DNA of 64,000 nucleotides from Conexibacter sp. CPCC 205762 (lineage in GTDB: Bacteria; Actinomycetota; Thermoleophilia; Solirubrobacterales; Solirubrobacteraceae): NCBI RefSeq assembly GCF_030646155.1, contig NZ_JAUTDN010000035.1, forward strand, positions 1-64,000. The letters are read 5' to 3'. A program made the translations under genes and the position numbers. Shown piece after piece: positions 34,132-42,601 of this stretch. Within the stretch, counting starts at the first letter, position 1. Every line of letters begins with the position of its first letter. Below the pieces are notes generated by a model. That model did not search any database. It was not told the DNA's origin and saw only the letters and a program-made list of their open reading frames with translations.

Positions 34132-34415
34132 CTGCGCACCGGCCGCGACTGCCCGGGGCTGGGCAGGCAGCGTCGAAGGCCGTGCGCGCACGCGGCAGCG
34201 CAGCGGCCGAAGGCCAGCTTCATTGGGGGACCCATCCTCTCTCCTGCGAACGACTCGCCTTCCCGCGCCCGCCACCATGCGCGACCACGCGCACGGGCCC
34301 GGAAAGCCCTATAGGAGCACACAATAAACACAGTTGTCTCGCCCGCGCAAGGACGTTGACGATCGCCTGGTTTCCCAGTCGTCGCGCGCCCGGTTTCAGG
34401 TGTGAACGGTGGCGT
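34132..34415. other. Intergenic region upstream of the secreted-protein operon
   Basis: About 280 bases with a locally AT-rich patch (34308-34340) that probably includes the promoter of the minus-strand operon. I could not fix the hexamers with confidence. Confidence 0.4.
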
Positions 34416-35450
34416 TCAGCCGGCCGCGGACGGAACCGCTCCGCGGCGCCCGCCGCGCGCTGCCTTGACGGCGTACAGCTGCCCGTCGGCGCGCGCCACG
34501 CACGCCTCCAGCGACTCGCCCCTGCGCCACTGCGCGACGCCGGCCGACCAGGGCGCGTCGTGCGCCTCGCGCAGCCGCTGCAGCGCCGCGCGCGCGTCCT
34601 CCTCGGCGGTCGCCGGGAACAGCACGACGAACTCGTCGCCGCCGTAGCGGGCGAGCAGGTCGCCGGGCCGCAGGACCCCCTCCCACGCCTGCGCGAGATC
34701 GCGCAGCAGGCGGTCGCCGGCGGCGTGGCCGTGCTCGTCGTTGACCTCCTTGAAGCCGTCGAGGTCGACGAGCGCGAGCGCGAGCGGATAGCCGGTGCGG
34801 TCGGCGAGCGCCAGCTCGCGGCTGGCCGCCTTCGCGAAGCCGTGGCGGTTGAGCAGGCCGGTCAGGTGATCGCCGTCGGCCTGCGTGCGCAGCCGCTCCG
34901 ACAGCGAGCCGAGCGCGATCGCCGCCGTCCACATCGTCACCGTCATCATCGCCAGCTCGACGAGCGTGCCGGGGACCGACGCGACGACGACCGCGGCCGT
35001 CAGCAGCAGCGTCATCGCCGAGACGTGCAGCACGATCGCGCGGCGGCTGAAGAAGATCCCGACGTAGACGCTCATCCACGCCAGCGACCACGAGGTCATC
35101 ATGATCCCGCCGTTGGTCGCCGACTGGCTGATCAGGCCGCAGGCGACGAGATAGACGAACGCGACGCAGCCGTGGATCGCCCAGCGCGGCAGCCGCTGCC
35201 CGACCGCCAGCACGACGACGGCGAGCGCGAAGCCGATCGGCGTGAAGACGCGTCCGAGCCCGACCGGCGCGCTGTCGCTGATCGGGAAGATCGTGCCGAG
35301 CAGCAGGCACAGCGCCGCCACGATCACGAGCACGCCGAGCGAGCCGGCCTCGGTCGTGAGGCCGGTGCGCCAGTGGCTCAGTCGTCGCAGCAGTCGGGCG
35401 GAGAGCGGCTTCGGCCGCTGCCCCCGTGCAGTCGCCCGAGATCGGTCCAT
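34416..35450 (-). CDS. Membrane-bound diguanylate cyclase (GGDEF)
   Basis: A 344-aa protein. About five to six transmembrane helices (35-185) are followed by a GGDEF domain (about 190-335) with DHLTGLLNRHGF at its start, the Mg-binding DLDGFKEVND and the active site RYGGDEF near residue 270. It makes cyclic di-GMP from two GTP. The inhibitory RxxD site is not obvious. Family: MHYT-less 5TM sensors of unknown signal. The HD-GYP gene at 19.7 kb could remove the product. Confidence 0.9.
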   Translation of the reverse strand: MDRSRATARGQRPKPLSARLLRRLSHWRTGLTTEAGSLGVLVIVAALCLLLGTIFPISDSAPVGLGRVFTPIGFALAVVVLAVGQRLPRWAIHGCVAFVYLVACGLISQSATNGGIMMTSWSLAWMSVYVGIFFSRRAIVLHVSAMTLLLTAAVVVASVPGTLVELAMMTVTMWTAAIALGSLSERLRTQADGDHLTGLLNRHGFAKAASRELALADRTGYPLALALVDLDGFKEVNDEHGHAAGDRLLRDLAQAWEGVLRPGDLLARYGGDEFVVLFPATAEEDARAALQRLREAHDAPWSAGVAQWRRGESLEACVARADGQLYAVKAARGGRRGAVPSAAG

Positions 35451-35521
35451 CTCGGATTGATTCGGCAGCGCGGCGGTGTGACTTGAGCCGTCAGCCGCCG
35501 CAGCGCCGCCGCTCTGACCGC

Positions 35522-36205
35522 TTACGCCGAGGCGTCGGAAAACTCCTGGAAGAGGCCTGTCACGACGAACGCCGTCTGCTCGCCGATGTCGACCGCGTTG
35601 TCACCGACGCGCTCGAGCGCGCGCGCCACGAGGATCATGTGGGTCGCCCACTCGCGCGTGTCAGGATCGTCGCCGATCTCGATCGCGAGCCGGAAGACCT
35701 CGCGCTGCAGCCTGTTGATCTTCTGGTCCTGCCGCACGAGGTCGCGCGCCAGCTCGACGTCACGCGCCGCGAAGGCCGCCTTGCTCTGGCGCACGAGCGC
35801 GTCGGCGAGCTGCCCCATCTGCAGGACGTTGCGCAACAGCCCGTCGTCTATCGGCGCGTCGTAGCCGGCGAGCGGGATCAGCTTGGCGATGTTCACGCAC
35901 TGGTCGCCGATCCGCTCGACATGCTTGATCACGTGCAGCAGCGCCGCGATCACGCGCAGGTCGCCGGCCACCGGGGCCTGCCGCGCGAGCAGCGACAGGA
36001 TCCCCTGGTTGACCTCGAGGTAGCGGCCGTCGACGCGATCGTCCTCGACCACCACCAGCTCGGCGAGCTCGACGTCCTGGTGCTCGAGCGCCTGCAGCAC
36101 GCGCCCGAGCTGACCGGTGACGATGTCGACTCCGCCGAGCGCCTGGTGCTCGAGCTCGGTCAGCTCCTCGTGGAAGTGCCTGCGGGTCTCCGGTGAAGTG
36201 GCCAC
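35522..36205 (-). CDS. phoU: PhoU, phosphate transport regulator (copy 1)
   Basis: A 227-aa all-helical protein with two three-helix repeats; each has the E/DxxxD metal-binding pattern (RIGDQCVNIAKL at about 100 and RVGDNAVDIGEQ at about 200). It connects the Pst transporter to the phosphate sensor kinase. It is the last gene of pstSCAB-phoU, 9 bases after pstB. GTG 36205. A second phoU lies across the operon at 40.7 kb. Confidence 0.94.
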   Translation of the reverse strand: MATSPETRRHFHEELTELEHQALGGVDIVTGQLGRVLQALEHQDVELAELVVVEDDRVDGRYLEVNQGILSLLARQAPVAGDLRVIAALLHVIKHVERIGDQCVNIAKLIPLAGYDAPIDDGLLRNVLQMGQLADALVRQSKAAFAARDVELARDLVRQDQKINRLQREVFRLAIEIGDDPDTREWATHMILVARALERVGDNAVDIGEQTAFVVTGLFQEFSDASA

Positions 36206-36214
36206 GACAGCCAG

Positions 36215-37105
36215 CTACCCGAACTTGCCCGTGACGTACTCCTCCGTGCGGGTGTCGTCGGGGTTGGTGAAGATCTTCGTCGTCGGCCCGTGCTCGACCA
36301 GCTCGCCGTTGAGCATGAAGGCGGTCGAGTCGGCGACGCGCGCGGCCTGCTGCATGTTGTGCGTCACGATCACGATCGTGATCGAGTGCTTCAGCTCCTC
36401 GACCAGCTCCTCGATCTTCAGCGTCGAGATCGGGTCCAGCGCCGACGCCGGCTCGTCCATCAGCAGCACGTCGGGCTCGACCGCGAGCGCACGGGCGATG
36501 CAGAGGCGCTGCTGCTGGCCGCCGGAGAGGCCGATGCCGGGCTGGTCGAGGCGGTCCTTGACCTCTTCCCACAGACCGGCGCCGCGCAGCGCTCTCTCGA
36601 CCTGCTCGTGCTCGACCTTGCGGGCCGTCAGCTTCAGCCCCGCGCCGACGTTGTCGTAGATCGACATCGTCGGGAACGGGTTCGGCTTCTGGAAGACCAT
36701 GCCGATCGAGCGGCGCACGGCGACGACGTCGACCTTCGCGTCGTAGACGTCGACCTCGTCGAGCGTCACGCGGCCCTCGGCGCGGGCGCCGGGGATCTCC
36801 TCGTGCATGCGGTTGATGCAGCGCACGACGGTCGACTTGCCGGAGCCCGACGGGCCGATCAGCGCCGTCGCCTTGTTCGCCTCGAACGTCAGCGTCAGGT
36901 CTCTCACCGAGTGCATCCCGCCGTACCAGGCGTTCAGTCTCTCGAGCACGACCGGCGGCGCCTTGCGGACTATCCTGCCCGGCTCGCGCTGCTCGACTCT
37001 CGGCGTCTCGGGCGCGACGTGCTGCGGCGAGCCGGACACCTCGAGGCGGGGGTCATCTCTGTAGACCTGGTCCTCGCGGGTGCGGGGGGTTACGTCATCG
37101 CTCAC
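36215..37105 (-). CDS. pstB: PstB, phosphate ABC transporter ATPase
   Basis: A 296-aa ATPase with Walker [11 protein letters not shown]-loop [12 protein letters not shown], signature [16 protein letters not shown], Walker [15 protein letters not shown] and H-loop VTHNMQQ. It is about 40 residues longer than E. coli PstB because of an N-terminal extension (about 1-50) rich in charged residues and proline. GTG 37105 overlaps the pstA stop (GTGA). Confidence 0.95.
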   Translation of the reverse strand: MSDDVTPRTREDQVYRDDPRLEVSGSPQHVAPETPRVEQREPGRIVRKAPPVVLERLNAWYGGMHSVRDLTLTFEANKATALIGPSGSGKSTVVRCINRMHEEIPGARAEGRVTLDEVDVYDAKVDVVAVRRSIGMVFQKPNPFPTMSIYDNVGAGLKLTARKVEHEQVERALRGAGLWEEVKDRLDQPGIGLSGGQQQRLCIARALAVEPDVLLMDEPASALDPISTLKIEELVEELKHSITIVIVTHNMQQAARVADSTAFMLNGELVEHGPTTKIFTNPDDTRTEEYVTGKFG

Positions 37106-37974
37106 GACAGTCGGCTCCTTCGCTGGATCAGGCGAGCAAGCAGGGTCAGGATCAGGATCATCGCCACGAGGGTCAAGGCCGCGCCCCAGGCGATCTGGAC
37201 GAGGCGGTCCTGCGCTTGGCCGACGTTCTGGAAGATCAACGCCGGCAGCGAGTTCATCCGCTCGTCGAGGTTGAACGTCGAGTCGTTGACGACCGCGGCG
37301 GTGAACAGCAGCGGCGCCGTCTCGCCGGCGGCGCGGGCGACCGCGAGCAGGATGCCCGTGATCATGCCCGGCAGCGCGGCCGGCAGCACGACGCGCAGGA
37401 CGGTGCGCCAGCGCGGCGCGCCGAGCGCGTAGGAGGCCTCGCGCAGCGTGTTCGGCACGAGCAGCAGCACGACCTCGGCCGAGCGCGTCACGACCGGCAG
37501 CATCAGCAGGGCCAGTGCGACCGAGCCCTTCCAGCCGGCGAACGAGGTGCCGCCGAAGCCGCTCGTGACGAGCGTGATGTAGACGAACAGGCCGAAGACG
37601 ATCGACGGCACGCCCGTCATCACGTCGATGAAGTAGCGGACGGCGTGGGCGAGCTTGCTCTCTCTGCCGAACTCGACCAGCCAGATCGCGACGCCGACGC
37701 CGATCGGGACGGCGAAGATCGTCGCGAGCCCGACCATCATCACGGTGCCGATGATGGCGCTCTTGACGCCGCCCGGGTCGCCCAGGAACGAGCCCGTCGG
37801 GTCGGTCGTGAAGAAGCTCCAGCTGATCGCGCCGAGGCCCTGCTTGAGCAGGTAGTAGACGACCAGCACGAGCGGCACGATCGCGATCAGCGTCAGCGCC
37901 AGCACGACGCCGCGCGCGACCTTGTCGGTGCGGCGGCGACGCGGGTTGACGGACTCGATGCTGAAGGAGCTCAT
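37102..37974 (-). CDS. pstA: PstA, phosphate ABC transporter permease
   Basis: A 290-aa membrane protein with six transmembrane helices. Marks are [15 protein letters not shown] and the EAA-loop [22 protein letters not shown], then [10 protein letters not shown]. It forms the phosphate channel with PstC. It overlaps pstC by ATGA and pstB by GTGA. Confidence 0.95.
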   Translation of the reverse strand: MSSFSIESVNPRRRRTDKVARGVVLALTLIAIVPLVLVVYYLLKQGLGAISWSFFTTDPTGSFLGDPGGVKSAIIGTVMMVGLATIFAVPIGVGVAIWLVEFGRESKLAHAVRYFIDVMTGVPSIVFGLFVYITLVTSGFGGTSFAGWKGSVALALLMLPVVTRSAEVVLLLVPNTLREASYALGAPRWRTVLRVVLPAALPGMITGILLAVARAAGETAPLLFTAAVVNDSTFNLDERMNSLPALIFQNVGQAQDRLVQIAWGAALTLVAMILILTLLARLIQRRSRLS

Positions 37975-38975
37975 CCCGCCATCCCCGCAGCCGGCTTCTT
38001 CGCCGCGCGCGTCCCGCGCTCGGCACGGACGACGAACGTGCGCGCGAGCCCGTTGACGAGCAGCGTCAGCACGAACAGCACCAGGCCGGCGGCGATCAGC
38101 GCCGCGCGGTGGAGCGGATCGGATGCGGCCTCGCCGAACTCGTTGGCGATCACAGCAGCCAAGGTGTACCCCTGCTGGAAGATCGAATCACCGATCGACG
38201 GTGCGTTGCCGATCACGAGCGTGACGGCGATCGTCTCGCCGATCGCGCGGCCGAGGCCGAGCATCGCGCCGCCGGCGATGCCGGCGCGGGAGTACGGGAT
38301 GACCGCCATGCGGATCATCTCCCAGCGCGTCGCGCCGAGCGCGAGCGCCGCCTCCTTGTGCTCACGCGGCACCGTCGACATCACCTCGCGCGAGATCGCC
38401 GAGACGATCGGCAGGATCATGATCGCGAGGATCAGGCCGGCGATGAAGTAGTTGGGACCGGTGACGCTGCCCCCGATGAAGGGGATGAACGAGAAGGTGT
38501 CGGCGAACCATCTCTCGGCCGGCAGCAGCTTCGGGATCAGGAAGAAGAAGCCCCACAGGCCGTAGACGACCGACGGCACCGCGGCCAGCAGCTCGACCAG
38601 GACGGTCAGCGGCTGTCTGATGCGCTTGGGCGCCAGCTCGGTGACGTAGAGCGCGGTCGCGACCGCGACCGGCACGCCTATCAGCAGCGCGATCGCCGAG
38701 GTGATCAGCGTGCCGACGATCAGCGGCACCGCGCCGTACAGCTGTCTCGACGGAACCCAGTCGGCCGAGAAGAGGTAGTTGAAGATCCCCTCCTCGGAGA
38801 AGACCGGCTCCGACTCGACGATCAGTCGGATGAAGAAGAAGGCGATGAGGACGATGACCCCGACCGACAGGGCCGTCAGTCCCCATCGCAGCAAGCGGTC
38901 GGGAAGCCGGGCCGCCGGAGAGCCTTCCAGCTCTCTGCGGCGATCTCCGGCGGCTTGGATAGTTCCGGCTCCCAT
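37971..38975 (-). CDS. pstC: PstC, phosphate ABC transporter permease
   Basis: A 334-aa permease with six transmembrane helices, a cytoplasmic N-terminal extension of about 25 residues, the family stretch [21 protein letters not shown]-loop [22 protein letters not shown] and [18 protein letters not shown]. It lies 6 bases after pstS. Confidence 0.95.
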   Translation of the reverse strand: MGAGTIQAAGDRRRELEGSPAARLPDRLLRWGLTALSVGVIVLIAFFFIRLIVESEPVFSEEGIFNYLFSADWVPSRQLYGAVPLIVGTLITSAIALLIGVPVAVATALYVTELAPKRIRQPLTVLVELLAAVPSVVYGLWGFFFLIPKLLPAERWFADTFSFIPFIGGSVTGPNYFIAGLILAIMILPIVSAISREVMSTVPREHKEAALALGATRWEMIRMAVIPYSRAGIAGGAMLGLGRAIGETIAVTLVIGNAPSIGDSIFQQGYTLAAVIANEFGEAASDPLHRAALIAAGLVLFVLTLLVNGLARTFVVRAERGTRAAKKPAAGMAG

Positions 38976-38981
38976 CTCAGA

Positions 38982-40112
38982 TCAGCCCGCGGGGACCTCG
39001 ATCGGAGAACCGTTGCACTGCAGCGCGTCGACTCTCGCCTGCGCTCTCGCCTTGATCGCGTCCGGCAGCGGCGCGTACGCCAGGTCCGGAGCGACCGACT
39101 GACCCTCGCCGAGGGCGTAGTTCAGCCACGCCTTGACGTTGGTCGCCGTCTCTCTGCTCAGGCCCGCTCTGCAGGCGTCCTGCCAGGCGAGCATGAAGGT
39201 GACGGCGGCGATCGGGTAGGTCTGGTCGCCGTCGGCGTCGATCGTCGCGAAGCGGAGGTCCGCCGGCGGCGTGACGCCCTCGCCCGCGGCCGACGTGGCC
39301 TCGAGGCTCGGCTCGACGAAGTTGCCGGCCTTGTTCTGGACGGCGGCCGTCGCGAAGTCGTTCTGCAGCGCGTAGGCCTGCTCGACGTAGCCGATCGCGC
39401 CCTGCGTCTGCTTGACGCAGCCCGCGACGCCGTCGTTGCCTCTGGCGCCGGTGCCGGTCGGCCACTGGACGCTCTTGTCCGAGCCGGGGCCGTTTCTCCA
39501 CGCCTCGGAGTAGTCGCTCAGGAAGAGCGTGAAGTTCTTCGTCGTGCCGGACTCGTCCGAGCGGTGGCAGACGGTGATGTCGGTGTCAGGCAGGTCGACG
39601 CCGTCGTTCAGTCTGGCGATCGCCGGGTCGTTCCACTTCTTGATTCTGCCGAGGAAGATGTCGGCGGTGGTGGCACCGTCGAGTCTCAGGCCTCTGTCGA
39701 CGCCGTCGACGTTGTAGGAGACGGTGACGGCGCCGAGGACGGTCGGGATGTGAACCGGCTCGCCCTTTCTCTGCGCCGCGGCCAGCTCCTCGTCGTCGAG
39801 CGCGGCGTCGGTGGCGCCCCAGTCGATCGTGCCCTCGGTGAACTGGGCGATGCCGCCGCCAGAGCCGATGCCCTGGTAGTTCACCGTCACGCCGAACTGC
39901 TCTCTGAATCTGTTGGCCCACTCGGAGTAGACCGGCTGCGGGAAGGTGGCGCCCGCGCCGTTCAGCGTGCCGGAGAGCGACGCGGTGGCGTCGCCGCCGG
40001 TGCTGCTGCTGTCCGACGTGCTGCTGCTGTTGTCGTCATCACTGCCACACGCCGCAAAGCCGATCGCAAGTGCGCCGGCCGCGGTCGCGGCGAGAAGCTT
40101 CGAGTACCTCAA
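38982..40112 (-). CDS. pstS: PstS, phosphate-binding lipoprotein
   Basis: A 376-aa lipoprotein. The signal peptide ends in GFAAC with lipidated Cys22, followed by a Ser/Asp-rich linker. Phosphate-binding motifs: GAGATFPQPVYSEW, GSGGGIAQF, WGATDAAL and HRSDESGTTKNF. TTG 40112 is chosen because AGAAAGGA lies 7 bases upstream; an upstream in-frame start would spoil the signal peptide. Almost all its arginines use AGA. First gene of the pst operon, with a Pho-box-like repeat upstream. Confidence 0.94.
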   Translation of the reverse strand: MRYSKLLAATAAGALAIGFAACGSDDDNSSSTSDSSSTGGDATASLSGTLNGAGATFPQPVYSEWANRFREQFGVTVNYQGIGSGGGIAQFTEGTIDWGATDAALDDEELAAAQRKGEPVHIPTVLGAVTVSYNVDGVDRGLRLDGATTADIFLGRIKKWNDPAIARLNDGVDLPDTDITVCHRSDESGTTKNFTLFLSDYSEAWRNGPGSDKSVQWPTGTGARGNDGVAGCVKQTQGAIGYVEQAYALQNDFATAAVQNKAGNFVEPSLEATSAAGEGVTPPADLRFATIDADGDQTYPIAAVTFMLAWQDACRAGLSRETATNVKAWLNYALGEGQSVAPDLAYAPLPDAIKARAQARVDALQCNGSPIEVPAG

Positions 40113-40200
40113 TGTCAGTCCTTTCTCCGTGCGACGGTGAATCGCAGCGTCACAGGGGATGGACTGCATCCTGTTATCGCGCCGTAGTCGGACTGTTTAA

Positions 40201-40222
40201 ACATTGTGAACCGCTTGGTAAC
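40201..40222 (-). promoter_or_regulatory. Candidate Pho box upstream of pstS
   Basis: On the minus strand two adjacent 11-bp units, GTTACCAAGCG and GTTCACAATGT, resemble the GTTCA-type direct repeats bound by actinobacterial PhoP. A related GTTACGAATCTG lies further upstream. It is between pstS and the divergent PhoB-like gene, so it could control both. Confidence 0.45.
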
Positions 40223-40299
40223 AAGTCAGGGCACAGCGCTTTTCGTCCGATACACAGATTCGTAACAAGCTGGCAACGGTCGCAGCCCATCCTTTCCGC

Positions 40300-40704
40300 A
40301 TGGCACGCGGGCACAAGGAGGAGGAGCTGAGAGCGGGACCACTGCGTGTATTCCCCGCTGGCTACACAGCACGCGCACATGGCTCTGTGATTCCGCTCAC
40401 ACCGCGTGAGTTCGAGCTGCTGGTCGAGCTGATGCGCCGGCCCGACGAGGTGCTCGCCCGCACCTGGCTGTACGAGCAGTGCTGGAGACACGAGATGGAT
40501 CCGGCCGACCGCGCGGTCGACGTCTACGTCCGCAAGCTGCGCGCCAAGCTCGACAACGCCCTGCCGGAGTGGACCTTCATCCACACCCACTACCGTCTCG
40601 GCTATCGCTTCTCACCGCAGCAGCACGCGCTCGCCGAGGACGGCGACCCCGACAGCGACGCCGCCGTCGCCACCCCGCTCGCGGATGCCGAGCTGAGGGT
40701 CTGA
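40300..40704 (+). CDS. PhoB/OmpR-type winged-helix protein without receiver domain
   Basis: A 134-aa DNA-binding protein. Residues about 10-105 form the C-terminal effector domain of OmpR/PhoB regulators: LTPREFELLVELMRRPDEVL, the recognition helix RAVDVYVRKLRAKLD and the wing THYRLGYRFS. The phosphoacceptor receiver is absent, and only 187 bases separate it from pstS, so there is no room for one. It overlaps phoU copy 2 (TGATG) and is divergent from pstSCAB. It probably regulates phosphate genes without phosphorylation, or relies on PhoU or another partner. Confidence 0.85.
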   Translation: MARGHKEEELRAGPLRVFPAGYTARAHGSVIPLTPREFELLVELMRRPDEVLARTWLYEQCWRHEMDPADRAVDVYVRKLRAKLDNALPEWTFIHTHYRLGYRFSPQQHALAEDGDPDSDAAVATPLADAELRV

Positions 40705-41426
40705 TGGCCGAGGTCGCGCGCAGCCGCACCAGCGGAGACCGCTTCACCGAGCAGCTCGACCACGTCGAGTCGCTCGCGCTGTACGGCCTGGACCTCGCGC
40801 GCGACCAGCTCGTCTCGGTCACCGACGCGATCGAGCACCAGGACATCGCGCTCGCCCGCGCCGTCGTCCACGGCGACGACGAGATCGACCGCCTCTACGC
40901 GGAGATGCACGCGAACATCCTCGAGCTGCTGGCGCTGCGCGCGCCGGTCGCGACCGACCTGCGGCGCGCGATGGCGCTGTTCCACGTCGGCCGCACGCTC
41001 GAGCGGATGGGCGACCAGTGCGTCAACGTCGCCAAGCTCGTGCCGCTCGACGGCTACCACCCGCCGGTCCACGTGATCCTGCTCGAGGAGCTGGGCGTGA
41101 TGGGAAGGCTCGTGGCCGCCGAGGTCGAGCAGGCGAGGAAGGCGTTCGCCACGCGCGACCTCGCGATGGCGCGCGACCTGCTGCTGGAGGATCGCGACGT
41201 CAACGAGCTGAACCGGCGCGTCTTCCACTTCGCCTGGAAGAGCGGCATCGACACCGAGACGCGCGAATGGGCGATGCACATGATCCTCGCCGCGCGCGCG
41301 ATCGAGCGGATCGGCGACCAGGCGATCGACGTCGGCGAGCAGCTCGCCTTCATGCTGACGGGCAACTTCGAGGAGTTCCGCGACTCCTCGCACCCGTCGC
41401 CGAGCGACGCCGCCGACGCGATCTAG
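40704..41426 (+). CDS. PhoU-like protein (copy 2)
   Basis: A 240-aa all-helical PhoU paralogue with both metal-binding repeats (RMGDQCVNVAKL and RIGDQAIDVGEQ). It is clearly related to copy 1 but is coupled to the receiverless DNA-binding protein instead of pstB. The C-terminal 15 residues are Ser/Pro/Asp-rich. Two PhoU proteins flanking one pst operon suggest separate roles, one at the transporter and one at the regulator. Confidence 0.92.
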   Translation: MAEVARSRTSGDRFTEQLDHVESLALYGLDLARDQLVSVTDAIEHQDIALARAVVHGDDEIDRLYAEMHANILELLALRAPVATDLRRAMALFHVGRTLERMGDQCVNVAKLVPLDGYHPPVHVILLEELGVMGRLVAAEVEQARKAFATRDLAMARDLLLEDRDVNELNRRVFHFAWKSGIDTETREWAMHMILAARAIERIGDQAIDVGEQLAFMLTGNFEEFRDSSHPSPSDAADAI

Positions 41427-41445
41427 CCGCGCCGGCGGAGCCGCC

Positions 41446-42513
41446 TCAGCTCGTCAGCGCCGCGACGCGGGCGGCGAAGGCGTCGATCTCGGCGGTGCCG
41501 TCGAGCGCGCCCAGCTCCAGCTCGAAGGCGCGCTCCTCGCCCGGCTGCAGAAGCGTCAGCTCGCCCCGCTCGCGCGCCTGCGCGCGGCTCCCGACGCGGT
41601 TGGTCGACGGCTCCATCCCGAGCACGTAGATGCCCTCGCCGAGCATCCGCCAGGTCCAGTGGTACGGGAACTGGTCGCGCCGGTACAGCTCGTAGAGGCC
41701 GTAGCCGCGGGCGCGGTTGACGAGCGCGACCGGCACGCGGCCGTCGGGCTCCGCGGCGTTGTCGTGGCCGTAGACCTCGCCCTCCCAGCCGCGCTGGGGC
41801 GCGAGCATCGTCGTGTAGCCGTCCGTGCCGTGGTGGTCGAGCAGCGCCCGCACGCGGCGCGCCGGCACGAGCAGCTCGGCACCGGCGTCGAGCAGCGGGA
41901 AGCCGGCGTTGACGTGGTAGAGCAGCATCTGCTCGGCCGGCGCGAAGCCGTCGTTGACGACGACGTCGTCGATCCGCAGGCGGCTCTCGCCGACGCGCGC
42001 CTCGACGCGCCGCCGCAGCGTCAGCCGCTCGCCGTAGACGGCCGTCTGCGTCACCTCCCCCTCGGCCCACAGCGTCAGCCCGCCGTCGGCGTCGGCGCGC
42101 GTGCCGTAGCCGACCAGCCGCGCCGGCAGGCTGGAGGCGCGACCGTGCTGGCCGAGCCCCTCGTCGGGGTCGCCGATGTGGTCGAGGCCGCAGGTCGTCA
42201 TCAGGCCGCCGCCGAAGGAGCGCAGCCAGCCGATGCCGTCGGGCTCGTAGCGGTCGGGCCGGACCCAGCCGGTCGCCGACTCCCACGCGAGCGAGCGGCC
42301 GCGCAGCTCGGCGCGGCCGACGTCCATGCAGCGGTCGACCAGCAGCTCGAAGGCGAAGCCCGAGCCGGTGCAGAACTCCAGCACCCGCACGCCTCGCTCG
42401 GCGCCGTCCCCGAGCGTCACCAGCCGCACGCCGGCGACCTGCTCCAGCCGCCCGACGTGCCGGCGCAGCGCGCCGGCCTCCCACTCCTCACCGTGCACTC
42501 TCATGCGCGGCAT
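41446..42513 (-). CDS. Aldose 1-epimerase-fold protein (DUF4432)
   Basis: A 355-aa beta-sandwich protein of the galactose mutarotase-like superfamily. DUF4432 traits are DRCMDVGRAELRGRSLAWES and FGGGLMTTCGLDHIG near residue 105, with histidines in LLYHVNAGFPLL and EPSTN near the end as expected of the catalytic pocket. It would interconvert anomers or bind a sugar. ATG 42513 or 42504 can start it. It converges with phoU copy 2. Confidence 0.8.
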   Translation of the reverse strand: MPRMRVHGEEWEAGALRRHVGRLEQVAGVRLVTLGDGAERGVRVLEFCTGSGFAFELLVDRCMDVGRAELRGRSLAWESATGWVRPDRYEPDGIGWLRSFGGGLMTTCGLDHIGDPDEGLGQHGRASSLPARLVGYGTRADADGGLTLWAEGEVTQTAVYGERLTLRRRVEARVGESRLRIDDVVVNDGFAPAEQMLLYHVNAGFPLLDAGAELLVPARRVRALLDHHGTDGYTTMLAPQRGWEGEVYGHDNAAEPDGRVPVALVNRARGYGLYELYRRDQFPYHWTWRMLGEGIYVLGMEPSTNRVGSRAQARERGELTLLQPGEERAFELELGALDGTAEIDAFAARVAALTS

Positions 42514-42541
42514 CGTGCCAGCTCGGGAGCCCGGAAAGCGA

Positions 42542-42576
42542 ACCGGCCCGGCCGCCGTGAAGGCGACCGGGCCGGT
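42542..42576 (-). terminator. Intrinsic terminator of the Clp gene
   Basis: 10-bp perfect arms ACCGGCCCGG and CCGGGCCGGT with a 15-base loop, 25 bases after the stop of the unfoldase gene on the minus strand, then TTCGCTTTCC. Confidence 0.75.
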
Positions 42577-42601
42577 CAGCGGGGAGGCGTTTTTCGGTGC
42601 G

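Noticed and set aside
34182-35486. A 434-codon plus-strand frame opposite the GGDEF gene
   Set aside because: Antisense of a clear GGDEF protein with transmembrane helices; no ribosome site.
40113-40299. A lost receiver-domain fragment upstream of the PhoB-like gene
   Set aside because: The 187 bases have no frame resembling a receiver and contain AT-rich promoter-like sequence instead.
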